From NCBI GenBank assembly GCA_902622875.1, contig CACNRW010000009.1, positions 1 to 64,000 of the forward strand: DNA of 64,000 nucleotides. The letters run 5' to 3'. Shown here piece after piece: positions 28,571-38,033 of this stretch. The stretch's first letter is position 1, and the number at the start of each line of letters is the position of its first letter. This DNA is from an uncultured SAR116 cluster alpha proteobacterium. Its GTDB lineage: Bacteria; Pseudomonadota; Alphaproteobacteria; Puniceispirillales; Marisalimonadaceae. The notes beneath the pieces are model-generated. The model did no database searches and had not been told where the DNA came from. It was given only the letters and a program-made list of their open reading frames with translations. A program made the translations under genes and the position numbers.

Positions 28571-29715
28571 TAAATGTTTAAAATCCATTTGCTAAGTACA
28601 GATAGCTCATACCCTTTACCTTAACCCTAACCTACACTCTTAAATCGCCATCCACCTAATTGGTCTATGACTTCTGAAGGACATTCAACTGCTCTTAACC
28701 TGTCTCTAAAGCTATGTCTAAATCCATGAATAACATATGGCTTTGACAGTTGCTCTTTAAACCATTTGTTTAGAGCAGCACTTGCACTATTTGCATTACA
28801 ATTATCTTTAGTGGTGTATCTAGGAAAGGCATATCTACTATCATTATTATAGTTAAGGATTCTTTTACAAGCCCAAAGAGATGCTCCTACAAGTGGTATG
28901 CACCTTTCTCTTCCTTTAGTTTTTAGACGTCTCCATGGATGAGGAATGAGTCTTATATGAGGTATCTCAGAATTAAGGATAATATCTGATTTTAGTAATC
29001 CTACACATTCACCCAATCTCATGCCGGTGTCACTTAATAACGCTATCAACCATCTTAAATCATCATCATATTCTCTATATAAAGATTGAATACTCTTAAT
29101 ATCTTCAATTGGGATTGGTTTTCTCGTTTCTACATTATTACTTTCTGGCATATAAGTTTTACTGAAAGCATTTAAACAATTAATACCTTCTTCACTAATT
29201 GATAAATTTATAATTGAACGAATGGATGAGAATATTCTTTTGACAGATGATATTAAAAGACCTCTATCTAACAAGTAGTCACGAAACTTGGATGCATCTT
29301 TACTGCTATATTCATCAATGGGTAGATTACCTAAAACTTCTATAACATATTTGATGTTTCTATTAGCAGCACGGACAAATATTTTATCTTTACCTTCACC
29401 TTTTAACCTCAGATAAGTAGAAAGAACTTCAGACAATAAAGGTGCATTTGAATTACTATTTATAAGTGGTTTGCTCACAAGCATATGCTCGGCAGGAACT
29501 TGCATCTTAGTTAGCCTGATAGATGTCCAATAATCATCAAGCTTTTGATAGAGTGATTTACTTGAACGAATAGCTGATACATTTGATTTGGTTCTAAGGC
29601 ATATAACTATACGGTCACTCTTATAATATGACCTTACATCACACGGAATACGCTTACTGAAATAGTACACACCACGCTTTTTATATAAGTAGGAAACATT
29701 TAAATGGTCTACCAT
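28567..29715 (-). pseudogene. Tyrosine recombinase (integrase) remnant, inactivated by two nonsense codons
   Basis: A phage/island-type integrase of about 382 codons. The N-terminal part (KKRGVYYFSKRIPCDV) and a SAM-like core-binding domain are followed by the catalytic domain: R in TGMRLGE, HGFRHSFRDRL, and GGW at 354-356. The frame then meets TAG (codon 363, 28627-28629) and TAA (codon 365, 28621-28623), after which the family's C-terminal tail continues in frame (GKGYELSVLSKW) to a stop at 28567. The nucleophilic tyrosine lies nine residues after that tryptophan in this superfamily, which is exactly the TAA codon. The gene starts 76 bases from the 3' end of tRNA-Gly, a classic integration site, so it is probably the last trace of an island. 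Confidence 0.87.
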
Positions 29716-29790
29716 CTGGTCTACCCTCCAAGCACAAAATACAAAATATGCTTACATATCAACTACTTAGGGCGACTTATTTACATGAGA

Positions 29791-29864
29791 TGGAGCGGGT
29801 AGCGAGAATCGAACTCGCGTCATTAGCTTGGAAGGCTAAGGTCTTACCACTACACAATACCCGC
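29791..29864 (-). tRNA. tRNA-Gly (UCC)
   Basis: Cloverleaf on the minus strand with acceptor GCGGGTA pairing to TACCCGC, anticodon TCC in the loop, T-loop TTCGATT and an encoded CCA at 29791-29793. Its 3' end faces the integrase remnant. I saw no second copy of its 3' end elsewhere in the window that would mark the other boundary of an island. Confidence 0.97.
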
Positions 29865-29950
29865 TTAGATGACTGATTTATAAGCTTTTATATATAAAAT
29901 GTAAATAGCAACTTTATAATTATATATAATCAAAAAAACTAATTTATTGT

Positions 29951-30982
29951 CTAAGAGTTCCACCCAAGAAGGTTTTGTTTAATAATATATTCCAAGAATT
30001 TTATTGAATATTCATTATCATTTAGACAAGGAATATATTCGAAACTTTCCCCGCCATTTTCAATAAATAACTCTCTTGCTTCAACATTAATTTCTTCAAG
30101 TGTTTCCAAACAATCTGATATAAATCCCGGAGCAACAACAGCAATATTTTTTTGACCCTGTTTAGCTAGGTCTATAATTGTTTCGTCAGTGTAAGGTTGA
30201 AGCCATGGTTCAGGTCCAAATCTAGATTGAAATGTTACTAAAATTTTGTCATCTGGCCATTTAAGCTCTTCCTTTAGAAGTCGAGCTGACTTTATACAAT
30301 GACAATGATAAGGGTCTCCAGCCATAAAATATCTCTTGGGGATACCATGAAAAGATACGATTAATTTGTCTAGTTTATTTTTATTTATAACATTTTTTTT
30401 AACTGTCTCGGCCAAAGCTTTAATATAATTATGATTGTCAAACCAAGGAGCTATGGTTCTAAGATCAGGTTGCCACCTTTGTTTTAACATCCACTTAAAA
30501 ACTTCATCTTTAACTGTTGCAGAAGTACTAGCCGCATATTGAGGGTACAAAGGAACAAGAAGAATTTTAGAACAGCCATTTTTGGTCATTTTGTTAAGTG
30601 TTTTCTCAATTTCAGGAGTACCATATCTCATTGCATATTCAATTGAAATATTATTATAACTTTCAAAAATTTTCTTTAATTTACTTGTTTGCTTTATTGT
30701 AAATTTTCTTAGGGGGGATCCATGATTATCTTTATCCCAAATTTTTTGGTAGGCTTTGCCAGATTTTGAAGGTCTAAAGGTTAATATAGGCCCGTTTAGT
30801 ATTAACCACCACAGAGGTCTAAAAATATCTACAACTCTTTTATCCATTAAAAATTGTTTTAAATATCTTCTCATTGACCAGTAATCAGTTCCTTCAGGAG
30901 TTCCTAAATTAACTAATAGAATACCAATGTTAGATTTATCGGGAAATAATGGGTGATCTTTAGGTTTATCAATTATAGCCAA
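29951..30982 (-). CDS. hemH: Ferrochelatase
   Basis: Inserts ferrous iron into protoporphyrin IX, the final step of haem synthesis. The 343-residue chain has VNLGTPEGTDYWSMRRYLKQFL near the N-terminus, the active-site histidine region IVSFHGIPKRYFMAGDPYHCHC and FQSRFGPEPWLQPYTDETI, plus GFISDCLETLEEI with the conserved glutamate. The start is a TTG at 30982, with AAGAG seven bases upstream. It lies 20 bases downstream of hemA on the same strand, so the first and last haem genes are probably cotranscribed. Confidence 0.95.
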   Translation of the reverse strand: MAIIDKPKDHPLFPDKSNIGILLVNLGTPEGTDYWSMRRYLKQFLMDKRVVDIFRPLWWLILNGPILTFRPSKSGKAYQKIWDKDNHGSPLRKFTIKQTSKLKKIFESYNNISIEYAMRYGTPEIEKTLNKMTKNGCSKILLVPLYPQYAASTSATVKDEVFKWMLKQRWQPDLRTIAPWFDNHNYIKALAETVKKNVINKNKLDKLIVSFHGIPKRYFMAGDPYHCHCIKSARLLKEELKWPDDKILVTFQSRFGPEPWLQPYTDETIIDLAKQGQKNIAVVAPGFISDCLETLEEINVEARELFIENGGESFEYIPCLNDNEYSIKFLEYIIKQNLLGWNS

Positions 30983-31002
30983 TTTAAGCTCTTAATAAAT
31001 TT

Positions 31003-32223
31003 TTATGCATATTTTTTATATACAATATTATCTGTTTTGTTAAACGCATGTTTAAGTGCGATAGTTAAATCAGATATCATTTTATCTGTATGAAGAGGTC
31101 CTGGGGTAATTCTAAGTCTTTCTGTGCCTTTGGGAACTGTGGGATAGTTAATAGGTTGGATATAATGTCCAAAGTCATTTATCAATATATTACTTATTTC
31201 ACTGCATCTAATTGGGTTGTTAACCATTACTGGTACAATGTGTGAGTTGTGATCTAAATAATTGATGTTTTCTTTTGATAAATATTTCTTAAGCGTAATT
31301 GTTTTTTGTTTTTGTAAAATTCTCTCATAATTTGATTTTTTTAAATATTTAATAGATTCAGTTGCAGTTTTTGCAAGCGCAGGTGGCAATGCTGTAGTAA
31401 AAATAAAACCACTAGCGTAACTTCTGATCGCATCACAAATTTCTTGAGAAGATGAAATATAACCACCCATAGTCCCGTAAGCTTTGCCAAGTGTACCCTG
31501 GATTATATCTATCGAATTTTGTAAATTCATCATTTCAGCTATACCAGCGCCAGTATTTCCATACATACCGACTGCATGTACTTCATCTAAATAAGTTAGT
31601 GCATTATACTTTTTTGCAATGTTGACTATATTTTCAATGTCACCAAAGTCTCCATCCATTGAATAAACAGATTCAAATATAATTACTTTATGTTTTTCAA
31701 TAGGATAATTTTTAATCAAATTTTCTAAATGATTTAGGTCGTTATGTCTAAAAATCTCTTTTGTTACATTAGATTTTTTTATACCATTAATTATAGAAGC
31801 ATGATTTTTTTCATCAGAGAAAACTACAACATCATTCAATATACGTAGTAAGGTACTAATGCTTGATTCGTTAGCTACATATCCAGAAGAAAATACTATT
31901 GCTTTTTCTTTACCGTGTAAAACTGCTAATTCTTTTTCTAAATCGACAATTGCAGAACTATTACCAGAAATATTTCTTGTTCCTCCAGAACTTGTTCCCA
32001 TATTTTTAACAGCATTAACCATAGAATTAATGATTAAATTATTTTGACTCATTCCTAAATAATCATTTGAACACCATACTATAATGTCAGAATTTATAGA
32101 ATTAACTCTCAAAGAAGCTTTGGGATGTAAGCCTACACGCCTTTCAATTTCTTTGAAATGCCGGTATCTACCTTCAAATTTCAATTTATTAATTGACTCT
32201 TTAAATGTTTCTGAGTAATTCAA
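31003..32223 (-). CDS. hemA: 5-Aminolevulinate synthase (C4 pathway)
   Basis: PLP enzyme that condenses glycine and succinyl-CoA into 5-aminolevulinate. It shows WCSNDYLGMSQN, GTSSGGTRNISGN, YLDEVHAVGMYG and the PLP lysine in QGTLGKAYGTMGGY. Length 406 is right for ALAS, which among bacteria is almost confined to Alphaproteobacteria and so helps place the organism. The start is a TTG at 32223 with AGAAG upstream. A 9-bp inverted repeat lies 13-41 bases in front of the start. Confidence 0.96.
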   Translation of the reverse strand: MNYSETFKESINKLKFEGRYRHFKEIERRVGLHPKASLRVNSINSDIIVWCSNDYLGMSQNNLIINSMVNAVKNMGTSSGGTRNISGNSSAIVDLEKELAVLHGKEKAIVFSSGYVANESSISTLLRILNDVVVFSDEKNHASIINGIKKSNVTKEIFRHNDLNHLENLIKNYPIEKHKVIIFESVYSMDGDFGDIENIVNIAKKYNALTYLDEVHAVGMYGNTGAGIAEMMNLQNSIDIIQGTLGKAYGTMGGYISSSQEICDAIRSYASGFIFTTALPPALAKTATESIKYLKKSNYERILQKQKTITLKKYLSKENINYLDHNSHIVPVMVNNPIRCSEISNILINDFGHYIQPINYPTVPKGTERLRITPGPLHTDKMISDLTIALKHAFNKTDNIVYKKYA

Positions 32224-32235
32224 TTTTAGCTTCTC

Positions 32236-32264
32236 TTGATATTATTACATTTAAGTAATATCAA
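32236..32264. promoter_or_regulatory. Inverted repeat in front of hemA (candidate operator)
   Basis: TTGATATTA, eleven spacer bases, TAATATCAA: a perfect 9-bp inverted repeat in the hemA-dksA divergent region. It resembles a widely spaced TTGAT/ATCAA site but lacks the 4-base spacing of an FNR box. It could be a haem, iron or oxygen operator, or a hairpin in the hemA leader RNA. Confidence 0.4.
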
Positions 32265-32400
32265 ACTATTTATTTACAACTATTTTATTTGATAAACAAA
32301 AAGATTAATATTAAAGCGCTTTTAAAAATTTTTTAAATTTTTATTTTTCATACTTGAATTTTTTTAAAGATTTTATATAAAGTGATAATTATTTACTACT

Positions 32401-32904
32401 ATGGATATTAGAGTGGGTTCATCTAAAGTTAAAAAATCGAAAAATAAAACTTTTGGCAAAGGAGCAGATAGAGGTGGAATTTTAGGCAACAGAATACTTC
32501 TTCCAGAAGATTACATACCTAATAATGATGAAGAATTTATGAATGATAAGCAATTAGAGTTCTTCAGACAAAAACTTACTAGTTGGAAGTTAGATTTACT
32601 TAATGAGGCTACTGATACAAAAGATAATCTTTCTACTGAAGGTTTACAAAGACCAGATCTTGCTGATAGAGCACAAGTAGAATCAGACGCATCTATTCGA
32701 TTAAGAACACGTGACAGAGAAAGAAAGCTTATTAGTAAAATTGACGAAGCTTTAAGAAGAATTGATTTAAAAACATATGGGTATTGTGAAGATACTGGTG
32801 AACCAATAGGTCTTGGAAGATTAAAAGCCAGACCAATTGCATCTCTAAGTGTTGACGCACAAGAGAGACATGAAAAAATGGAAAAAATCCATAGAGATAT
32901 ATAA
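32401..32904 (+). CDS. dksA: RNA polymerase-binding transcription factor DksA
   Basis: Binds the RNA polymerase secondary channel and works with ppGpp. Visible parts are the N-terminal LPEDYIPNNDEEFMNDKQLEFFRQKL, the coiled coil with DLADRAQ at its tip (acidic tip residues D, D), and the globular domain YGYCEDTGEPIGLGRLKARPIA. Only one of the four zinc-finger cysteines remains, which is normal for alphaproteobacterial DksA. A 38-residue basic leader precedes the core. It is divergent from hemA and upstream of recA. Confidence 0.93.
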   Translation: MDIRVGSSKVKKSKNKTFGKGADRGGILGNRILLPEDYIPNNDEEFMNDKQLEFFRQKLTSWKLDLLNEATDTKDNLSTEGLQRPDLADRAQVESDASIRLRTRDRERKLISKIDEALRRIDLKTYGYCEDTGEPIGLGRLKARPIASLSVDAQERHEKMEKIHRDI

Positions 32905-32917
32905 TTTTAATTCATAA

Positions 32918-32965
32918 GAACAAAACAAGAACATTATTGACAAAAGAACAAAAGGTGAATATATC
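32918..32965 (+). promoter_or_regulatory. recA promoter region with an alphaproteobacterial LexA box
   Basis: GAAC-N7-GAAC at 32918-32932 is the direct-repeat SOS box known for alphaproteobacterial LexA. It is followed directly by TTGACA (32937-32942) as a -35 element, with TATATC 17 bases later as a fair -10. A bound LexA would cover the -35 side. This strongly suggests SOS control of recA; the promoter itself is inferred. Confidence 0.65.
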
Positions 32966-33032
32966 TTATAACTAAATAAAATTTGTTTATGGTTGAATCT
33001 ATATCAACCATATGTCAGTAAGGAGCTTAATA

Positions 33033-34103
33033 ATGAACGCTGAGGTAATTAAAATGTCTAATCAAGATAAGGATAGAAATGTGGCTTTAGAATCTGCTAT
33101 TGGACAGATTGAAAAAGCTTTTGGAAAAGGTTCAGTTATGAAATTAGGTACATCTGGAGAAAATTTAGATGTTCAAGCAATTTCTACTGGTTCACTTGGA
33201 TTGGATGTTGCATTAGGCATTGGTGGTTTACCAAAGGGAAGAATTGTGGAAATATATGGACCTGAAAGTTCTGGTAAAACAACCTTAGCTTTACATGTTG
33301 TTGCTGAAGCGCAGAAAGTAGGTGGGACATGTGCGTTTGTAGATGCTGAACATGCTTTAGATCCAGTATATGCTAAAAAATTAGGAGTTAATATAGATGA
33401 TTTACTAATTTCACAGCCTGACGCAGGCGAACAAGCATTAGAAATAGCTGACACATTAGTTAGATCAGGAGCTATATCTGTTTTAGTTGTTGATTCTGTT
33501 GCTGCTTTAGTGCCCAGAGCTGAATTAGAAGGTGATATGGGTGACAGTCATATGGGGCTTCAAGCTAGATTGATGAGTCAAGCATTGAGAAAATTAACAT
33601 CATCTATATCTAAGTCTAATTGTTTAGTCATATTTATTAATCAGATTAGACAAAAAATTGGTATTATGTTTGGTAATCCTGAAACAACTTCTGGAGGAAA
33701 TGCACTTAAGTTTTATGCATCTGTTAGACTTGATATCCGTAGAATAGGTGCAATCAAGGATAAAGATGACATAATTGGTAATCAAACGCGCGTTAAAGTG
33801 GTTAAAAATAAAGTGGCTCCGCCTTTTAGAACAGTAGAATTTGATATTATGTATGGTGAAGGTATTTCTAAAAATGGTGAAATAATTGATTTAGGTGTGT
33901 CTGCGGATATAATAGAAAAGTCTGGTTCATGGTTTTCGTATAATGATCAAAGAATTGGCCAAGGAAGAGAAAACGCTAAAAATTTCTTAAACGAAAATAC
34001 TGAAATTGCTTTAGAGATAGAAGATAAAATAAAAGGTAATTCTGTTTTAGTTGAAGAGATTTTAATGAATCCAGAGCAACAAAATTCTGAAGAAGAAAAA
34101 TAA
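33033..34103 (+). CDS. recA: Recombinase RecA
   Basis: Strand-exchange ATPase and SOS coprotease. It has Walker [10 protein letters not shown] (76-84), [27 protein letters not shown], loop 2 region [31 protein letters not shown] and an acidic C-terminal tail (QQNSEEEK). The ATG at 33033 has AAGGAG seven bases upstream and gives 356 residues; in-frame ATGs at 33012 and 33054 are less well supported. A LexA box and promoter lie about 70-115 bases upstream. Confidence 0.98.
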   Translation: MNAEVIKMSNQDKDRNVALESAIGQIEKAFGKGSVMKLGTSGENLDVQAISTGSLGLDVALGIGGLPKGRIVEIYGPESSGKTTLALHVVAEAQKVGGTCAFVDAEHALDPVYAKKLGVNIDDLLISQPDAGEQALEIADTLVRSGAISVLVVDSVAALVPRAELEGDMGDSHMGLQARLMSQALRKLTSSISKSNCLVIFINQIRQKIGIMFGNPETTSGGNALKFYASVRLDIRRIGAIKDKDDIIGNQTRVKVVKNKVAPPFRTVEFDIMYGEGISKNGEIIDLGVSADIIEKSGSWFSYNDQRIGQGRENAKNFLNENTEIALEIEDKIKGNSVLVEEILMNPEQQNSEEEK

Positions 34104-34124
34104 ATATATTGTAGATTTGATTTT

Positions 34125-34172
34125 TGCTAGATTGGTGTTATCAAGAATAAAATTTAATAATACAGTCTAGCA
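34125..34172. promoter_or_regulatory. Imperfect inverted repeat covering the alaS leader
   Basis: TGCTAGATTG (34125-34134) and CAGTCTAGCA (34163-34172) pair at 9 of 10 positions, with 28 bases between. The right arm ends two bases before the alaS ATG, so folding or protein binding here would block ribosome access. E. coli AlaRS is known to repress its own gene by binding a palindrome at its promoter; a similar role here is inferred. Confidence 0.45.
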
Positions 34173-34174
34173 TA

Positions 34175-36847
34175 ATGATTAACAAAAAAAATTCAGTTAA
34201 TGAAATAAGAAAAACTTTTATTAATTATTTTAACAAAAACAATCATCAAGTTATATCTTCTAGTAATTTAGTCCCTGAGAATGACCCTACACTTCTCTTC
34301 ACGAATGCAGGTATGGTACAATTTAAAAATATTTTTACTGGTCTAGAACATAGAGAATATAATAAAGCTGTATCATCTCAAAAATGCTTGAGAGCAGGCG
34401 GAAAGCATAACGATCTTGAGAATGTTGGCAAGACAGCTAGGCATCATACATTTTTTGAAATGCTAGGTAATTTTTCTTTTGGAGATTATTTTAAAGAAAA
34501 AGCGATTTATCAAGCGTGGGAATTATTAACAAAAGAATACGTAATCCCAAAAGAAAAATTAATGGTAACTATTTATCATAATGACAAAGAAGCCGAAATG
34601 CTATGGAAAAAAATTTCTGGTTTTAAAGATGATAAGATAATTAAAATTAAAACTAGTGATAATTTTTGGAGTATGGGTGATACAGGTCCATGCGGTCCAT
34701 GTTCTGAAATATTTTATGATCACGGTGATACAGTTGAAGGTGGTCCTCCTGGTTCTAAAAATGAGGACGGGGACAGGTTTATTGAAATATGGAATTTGGT
34801 ATTTATGCAATATGAACAAATTTCTAATAATGAAAGAATTAGTTTGCCAAAACCTAGTATTGACACAGGTATGGGGTTAGAACGGATATCTGCACTATTA
34901 CAAAATACTCATAATAATTATGAAACAGATATGATGAAAAATCTTGTAAACGCTTCAGTATTTCTTACTAGCACAGATCAAAACACAGATAATATTATAT
35001 CTCATAGAGTTGTTGCAGATCACTTAAGGTCAATGTCGTTTTTAATTGCTGAGGGTGTATTACCTAGTAATGAAGGAAGAGGTTATGTTTTAAGAAGAAT
35101 AATGAGAAGAGCTATGCGTCATACACATCTACTTGGTGCATTAGATCCGGTTATATACAAATTAGTAGATTATTTAATTAAAGAAATGGGTGAAGCATTT
35201 CCTGAATTAATAACTCAAAAATCAATCATTGAAAAAACAATTCGTGACGAAGAAATCAAGTTTAAAGATACCTTGGATAGAGGCATGAGATTATTATTGA
35301 ACGAAATAGATGAGAAAGTGTCCTCAGGTGTTTTATCTGGTGAAAAAGCCTTTGAATTATATGATACTTATGGTTTCCCAATAGATTTAACTGAAGATGT
35401 ATTAAGGTCCTATGGATGGACAATAGATCATTCAGGATTTGAAAGTTCAATGAATAACCAAAAAAATAAAGCCAGACAAGCATGGTCAGGTTCGGGTGAT
35501 AAGCAATATGATCAAAAAATTTTAAAGCTTTTATTAAAACTTCCTAGTACAGATTTTCAAGGATATGATAATAATTTCTTAGAAACTCAAATTAATTTAA
35601 TTATTAAAAATAATGAAATAGTAAAAAATATTTCATTTGGTGATAAAGTTGATGTCGTTTTTAACAAAACTATTTTTTATGCAGAATCTGGTGGACAAAT
35701 TGCAGATAAAGGAAGCTTGGAAGGAGTGGAATTTAAGGCAAATGTTCTTAAAACCAAAAAAATTAATATTGGAAATAATAAAAATATATTTATTTCAACC
35801 ATTGAAGTTTTATCAGGAAACTTACAAAGCGGTGATATTGTTAAACAATTAATTGAATTAGATCACAGAAAAAAATTATGCTCTCATCATTCAGCAACAC
35901 ATTTACTACATGAAGCATTAAGACAAAAATTAGGTGATCATGTCGCTCAAAAAGGTTCTCTGGTTACACAAGAAAGATTAAGGTTTGATTTTAGTCATCC
36001 AAATCCAATTTCTACACAAGAAATAATGGATATTGAAGATGAAGTTAATTTTAGAATATTTTGTAATGATGAAGTTTTAATTAAAATTATGAATCAAAGC
36101 GATGCTATTAAAAAAGGTGCGATTGCTCTTTTCGGTGAAAAGTATGGGGAAAAAGTTAGAGTGGTTTCAATTGGAAAAAGTGTTGATGCAAACAGAGATG
36201 CTTGGTCAGTCGAATTGTGTGGTGGCACTCATGTTAAAAGAACTTCTGAGATCTTATCTTTTAAAATTATTTCAGAAACAGGTGTTTCTTCTGGAGTACG
36301 TCGTATCGAAGCTGTAACAAATGTTGCAGCAATCAAGTTTTATAATGATAAGATTGATAAAATTACAAACATATCAAATTTATTGAAAACTAATAATAAC
36401 CAAGTAGAAAAAAAAGTTGAACAATTGATTCAAGAAAATCAAAGAATTAACAAGGAGTTAAAACGTCTAAAAAAGAACCCAACCACTACTGAAAAAAATA
36501 ATTCTGTCCAAGAAACAATAAAGGGAATAATTTTTGAGTATATAATATTTGATGATTTAGCAATTAAAGAATTAAAATCAAATGCTGAAAAGTTAATTAA
36601 AAACAATAAATCTGATATAGTTTGCCTTATTAGTAAAATTGATAGAAAAGCTTCCTTAGTTATTGCAGTAGAAAAGAAACTAGCTGAGAAGATAAGTGCA
36701 GTAGAAATGGTAAAAGAAGTTTCGACAATTTTAGGTGGTAAGGGTGGAGGTGGAAGAGCTGATATGGCTCAGTCCGGAGGTTCATCACCAGAAAACATTC
36801 CGTTGGCTATTGAAAGTATAAAAAAATATATTATTAAAAACACCTAG
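34175..36847 (+). CDS. alaS: Alanyl-tRNA synthetase
   Basis: Charges tRNA-Ala. The 890-residue protein begins with the class II core (FINYFNKNNHQVISSSNLVPENDPTLLF, motif 1), has HNDLENVGKTARHHTFFEMLGNFSFGDYFK (motif 2), the editing domain zinc-site histidines in HHSATHLLHEAL and CGGTH, and a C-terminal glycine-rich DHHA1 domain (GGKGGGGRADMAQSGG). All hallmarks and a normal length are present. It starts 71 bases after recA; an inverted repeat covers its leader. Confidence 0.98.
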   Translation: MINKKNSVNEIRKTFINYFNKNNHQVISSSNLVPENDPTLLFTNAGMVQFKNIFTGLEHREYNKAVSSQKCLRAGGKHNDLENVGKTARHHTFFEMLGNFSFGDYFKEKAIYQAWELLTKEYVIPKEKLMVTIYHNDKEAEMLWKKISGFKDDKIIKIKTSDNFWSMGDTGPCGPCSEIFYDHGDTVEGGPPGSKNEDGDRFIEIWNLVFMQYEQISNNERISLPKPSIDTGMGLERISALLQNTHNNYETDMMKNLVNASVFLTSTDQNTDNIISHRVVADHLRSMSFLIAEGVLPSNEGRGYVLRRIMRRAMRHTHLLGALDPVIYKLVDYLIKEMGEAFPELITQKSIIEKTIRDEEIKFKDTLDRGMRLLLNEIDEKVSSGVLSGEKAFELYDTYGFPIDLTEDVLRSYGWTIDHSGFESSMNNQKNKARQAWSGSGDKQYDQKILKLLLKLPSTDFQGYDNNFLETQINLIIKNNEIVKNISFGDKVDVVFNKTIFYAESGGQIADKGSLEGVEFKANVLKTKKINIGNNKNIFISTIEVLSGNLQSGDIVKQLIELDHRKKLCSHHSATHLLHEALRQKLGDHVAQKGSLVTQERLRFDFSHPNPISTQEIMDIEDEVNFRIFCNDEVLIKIMNQSDAIKKGAIALFGEKYGEKVRVVSIGKSVDANRDAWSVELCGGTHVKRTSEILSFKIISETGVSSGVRRIEAVTNVAAIKFYNDKIDKITNISNLLKTNNNQVEKKVEQLIQENQRINKELKRLKKNPTTTEKNNSVQETIKGIIFEYIIFDDLAIKELKSNAEKLIKNNKSDIVCLISKIDRKASLVIAVEKKLAEKISAVEMVKEVSTILGGKGGGGRADMAQSGGSSPENIPLAIESIKKYIIKNT

Positions 36848-36855
36848 AGTTTAAA

Positions 36856-38028
36856 TTGCTAGAAAAATTAAATGAAGAAATTATTTTTTTTAAAGAAACA
36901 GCAATCATGGAAATTGCAAACTTTGGAAGGAAATATACAAAAGACACTGGTAAACATGTCTATCCTGCCTGGTTCGGAGAGGGCGATACTCCAACAAGTA
37001 AATTAATATATGATAAAAGCATAAATGCTTTGAATGAGGGTAAAACTTTTTATACCTATCAAAATGGAACACCTAAACTTCGATCTGAAATTACAAAGTA
37101 TATGAATGAAGTTTTCAATATAAATACTAAGCCAGAAAATCATAGCGTAGTTACTGGTGGTATGATGGGGCTTAGACTAATTTGCGATTTAATAGTCAGT
37201 AATGGAGATGAAGTTGTTATGATTGGTCCTGTGTGGCCTAATATTAGATCTTCTGTTTTACTAAAAAAAGGTAATATAAAAGAAATTTCACTAAAATTGA
37301 AAAATGGAGATTGGGTAATTGATTTTGATTTATTACTAAACTCAATTACTGCAAAAACAAAAATGGTATTTGTAAACAGCCCAGGAAATCCAACAGGTTG
37401 GGTTATGCCTAAAGAACAACAAAAATTATTGTTAAATCATACACGTCATTTAGGTTGTTGGCTAATATCTGATGAAGTTTATCATCAGATAACATTCAAT
37501 GATTTTGTATCGCCAAGCTTCCTTGAACTCTCAAAACCTAATGATAGATTGATAGTAATAAATTCTGCTTCGAAAAGCTTTAACATGACAGGATGGAGAA
37601 TAGGTTGGATTACCCACCCAGAAGAGCTTGGAAGTCATATTGCTAAGTTGGTTCAAATAACCACAACAGGTGTTCCTGAGTTTCTTCAAAATGGTTTGGT
37701 TTCAGCATTGGAGAATTATAAAACTATTACACTTGAACTACGAAAAAATTTAAAAAAATCTAGAAATATTATGTTTGATAGGTTAGTGACTTGGAATAAA
37801 GTTGAATGTAGTATTCCTGAAGCAGCATTTTATGCATTTTTTAAAGTTAAAGGTATTAATGATTCACTAGATTTTGCTAAGAAATTAATTTTAGAAACAA
37901 ATGTTGGTGTTGCGCCAGGTATAGCTTTTGGAGCTTCTGGTGAAGGACATCTTAGGATCTGTTTTGCAGCAAAAGATACTTTTATATCTGAAATTATGGA
38001 TAGGTTAGAACCTGCACTAAATAAATAA
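36856..38028 (+). CDS. Class I/II PLP-dependent aminotransferase
   Basis: Fold-type I aminotransferase of 390 residues. It shows the substrate loop VYPAWFGEGDTPT, the aspartate region FVNSPGNPTGWVM, SDEVYHQITF and the PLP lysine in SASKSFNMTGWRIGW. The C-terminal arginine lies in GHLRICFA. Amino donor unknown; close relatives act on aspartate, arginine or aromatic amino acids. The start is TTG at 36856, 8 bases after alaS; an internal ATG at 36907 would cut off a conserved N-terminal helix. It differs from the second aminotransferase at 51.4 kb. Confidence 0.85.
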   Translation: MLEKLNEEIIFFKETAIMEIANFGRKYTKDTGKHVYPAWFGEGDTPTSKLIYDKSINALNEGKTFYTYQNGTPKLRSEITKYMNEVFNINTKPENHSVVTGGMMGLRLICDLIVSNGDEVVMIGPVWPNIRSSVLLKKGNIKEISLKLKNGDWVIDFDLLLNSITAKTKMVFVNSPGNPTGWVMPKEQQKLLLNHTRHLGCWLISDEVYHQITFNDFVSPSFLELSKPNDRLIVINSASKSFNMTGWRIGWITHPEELGSHIAKLVQITTTGVPEFLQNGLVSALENYKTITLELRKNLKKSRNIMFDRLVTWNKVECSIPEAAFYAFFKVKGINDSLDFAKKLILETNVGVAPGIAFGASGEGHLRICFAAKDTFISEIMDRLEPALNK

Positions 38029-38033
38029 TTTAT

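Noticed and set aside
28571-28626. Search for a copy of the tRNA-Gly 3' end as an attachment site at the integrase 3' side
   Set aside because: The bases here are the integrase's own C-terminal codons in frame, with no tRNA-like repeat.
28567-28629. Stop-codon reassignment (TAA or TAG read as an amino acid) as a reason for the integrase stops
   Set aside because: Many core genes in the window end properly at TAA or TAG, so these codons work as stops.
32937-32949. A third GAAC (32946) as part of an extended LexA array
   Set aside because: The spacing to the second GAAC is 13 bases, not 7, so it does not fit the box.
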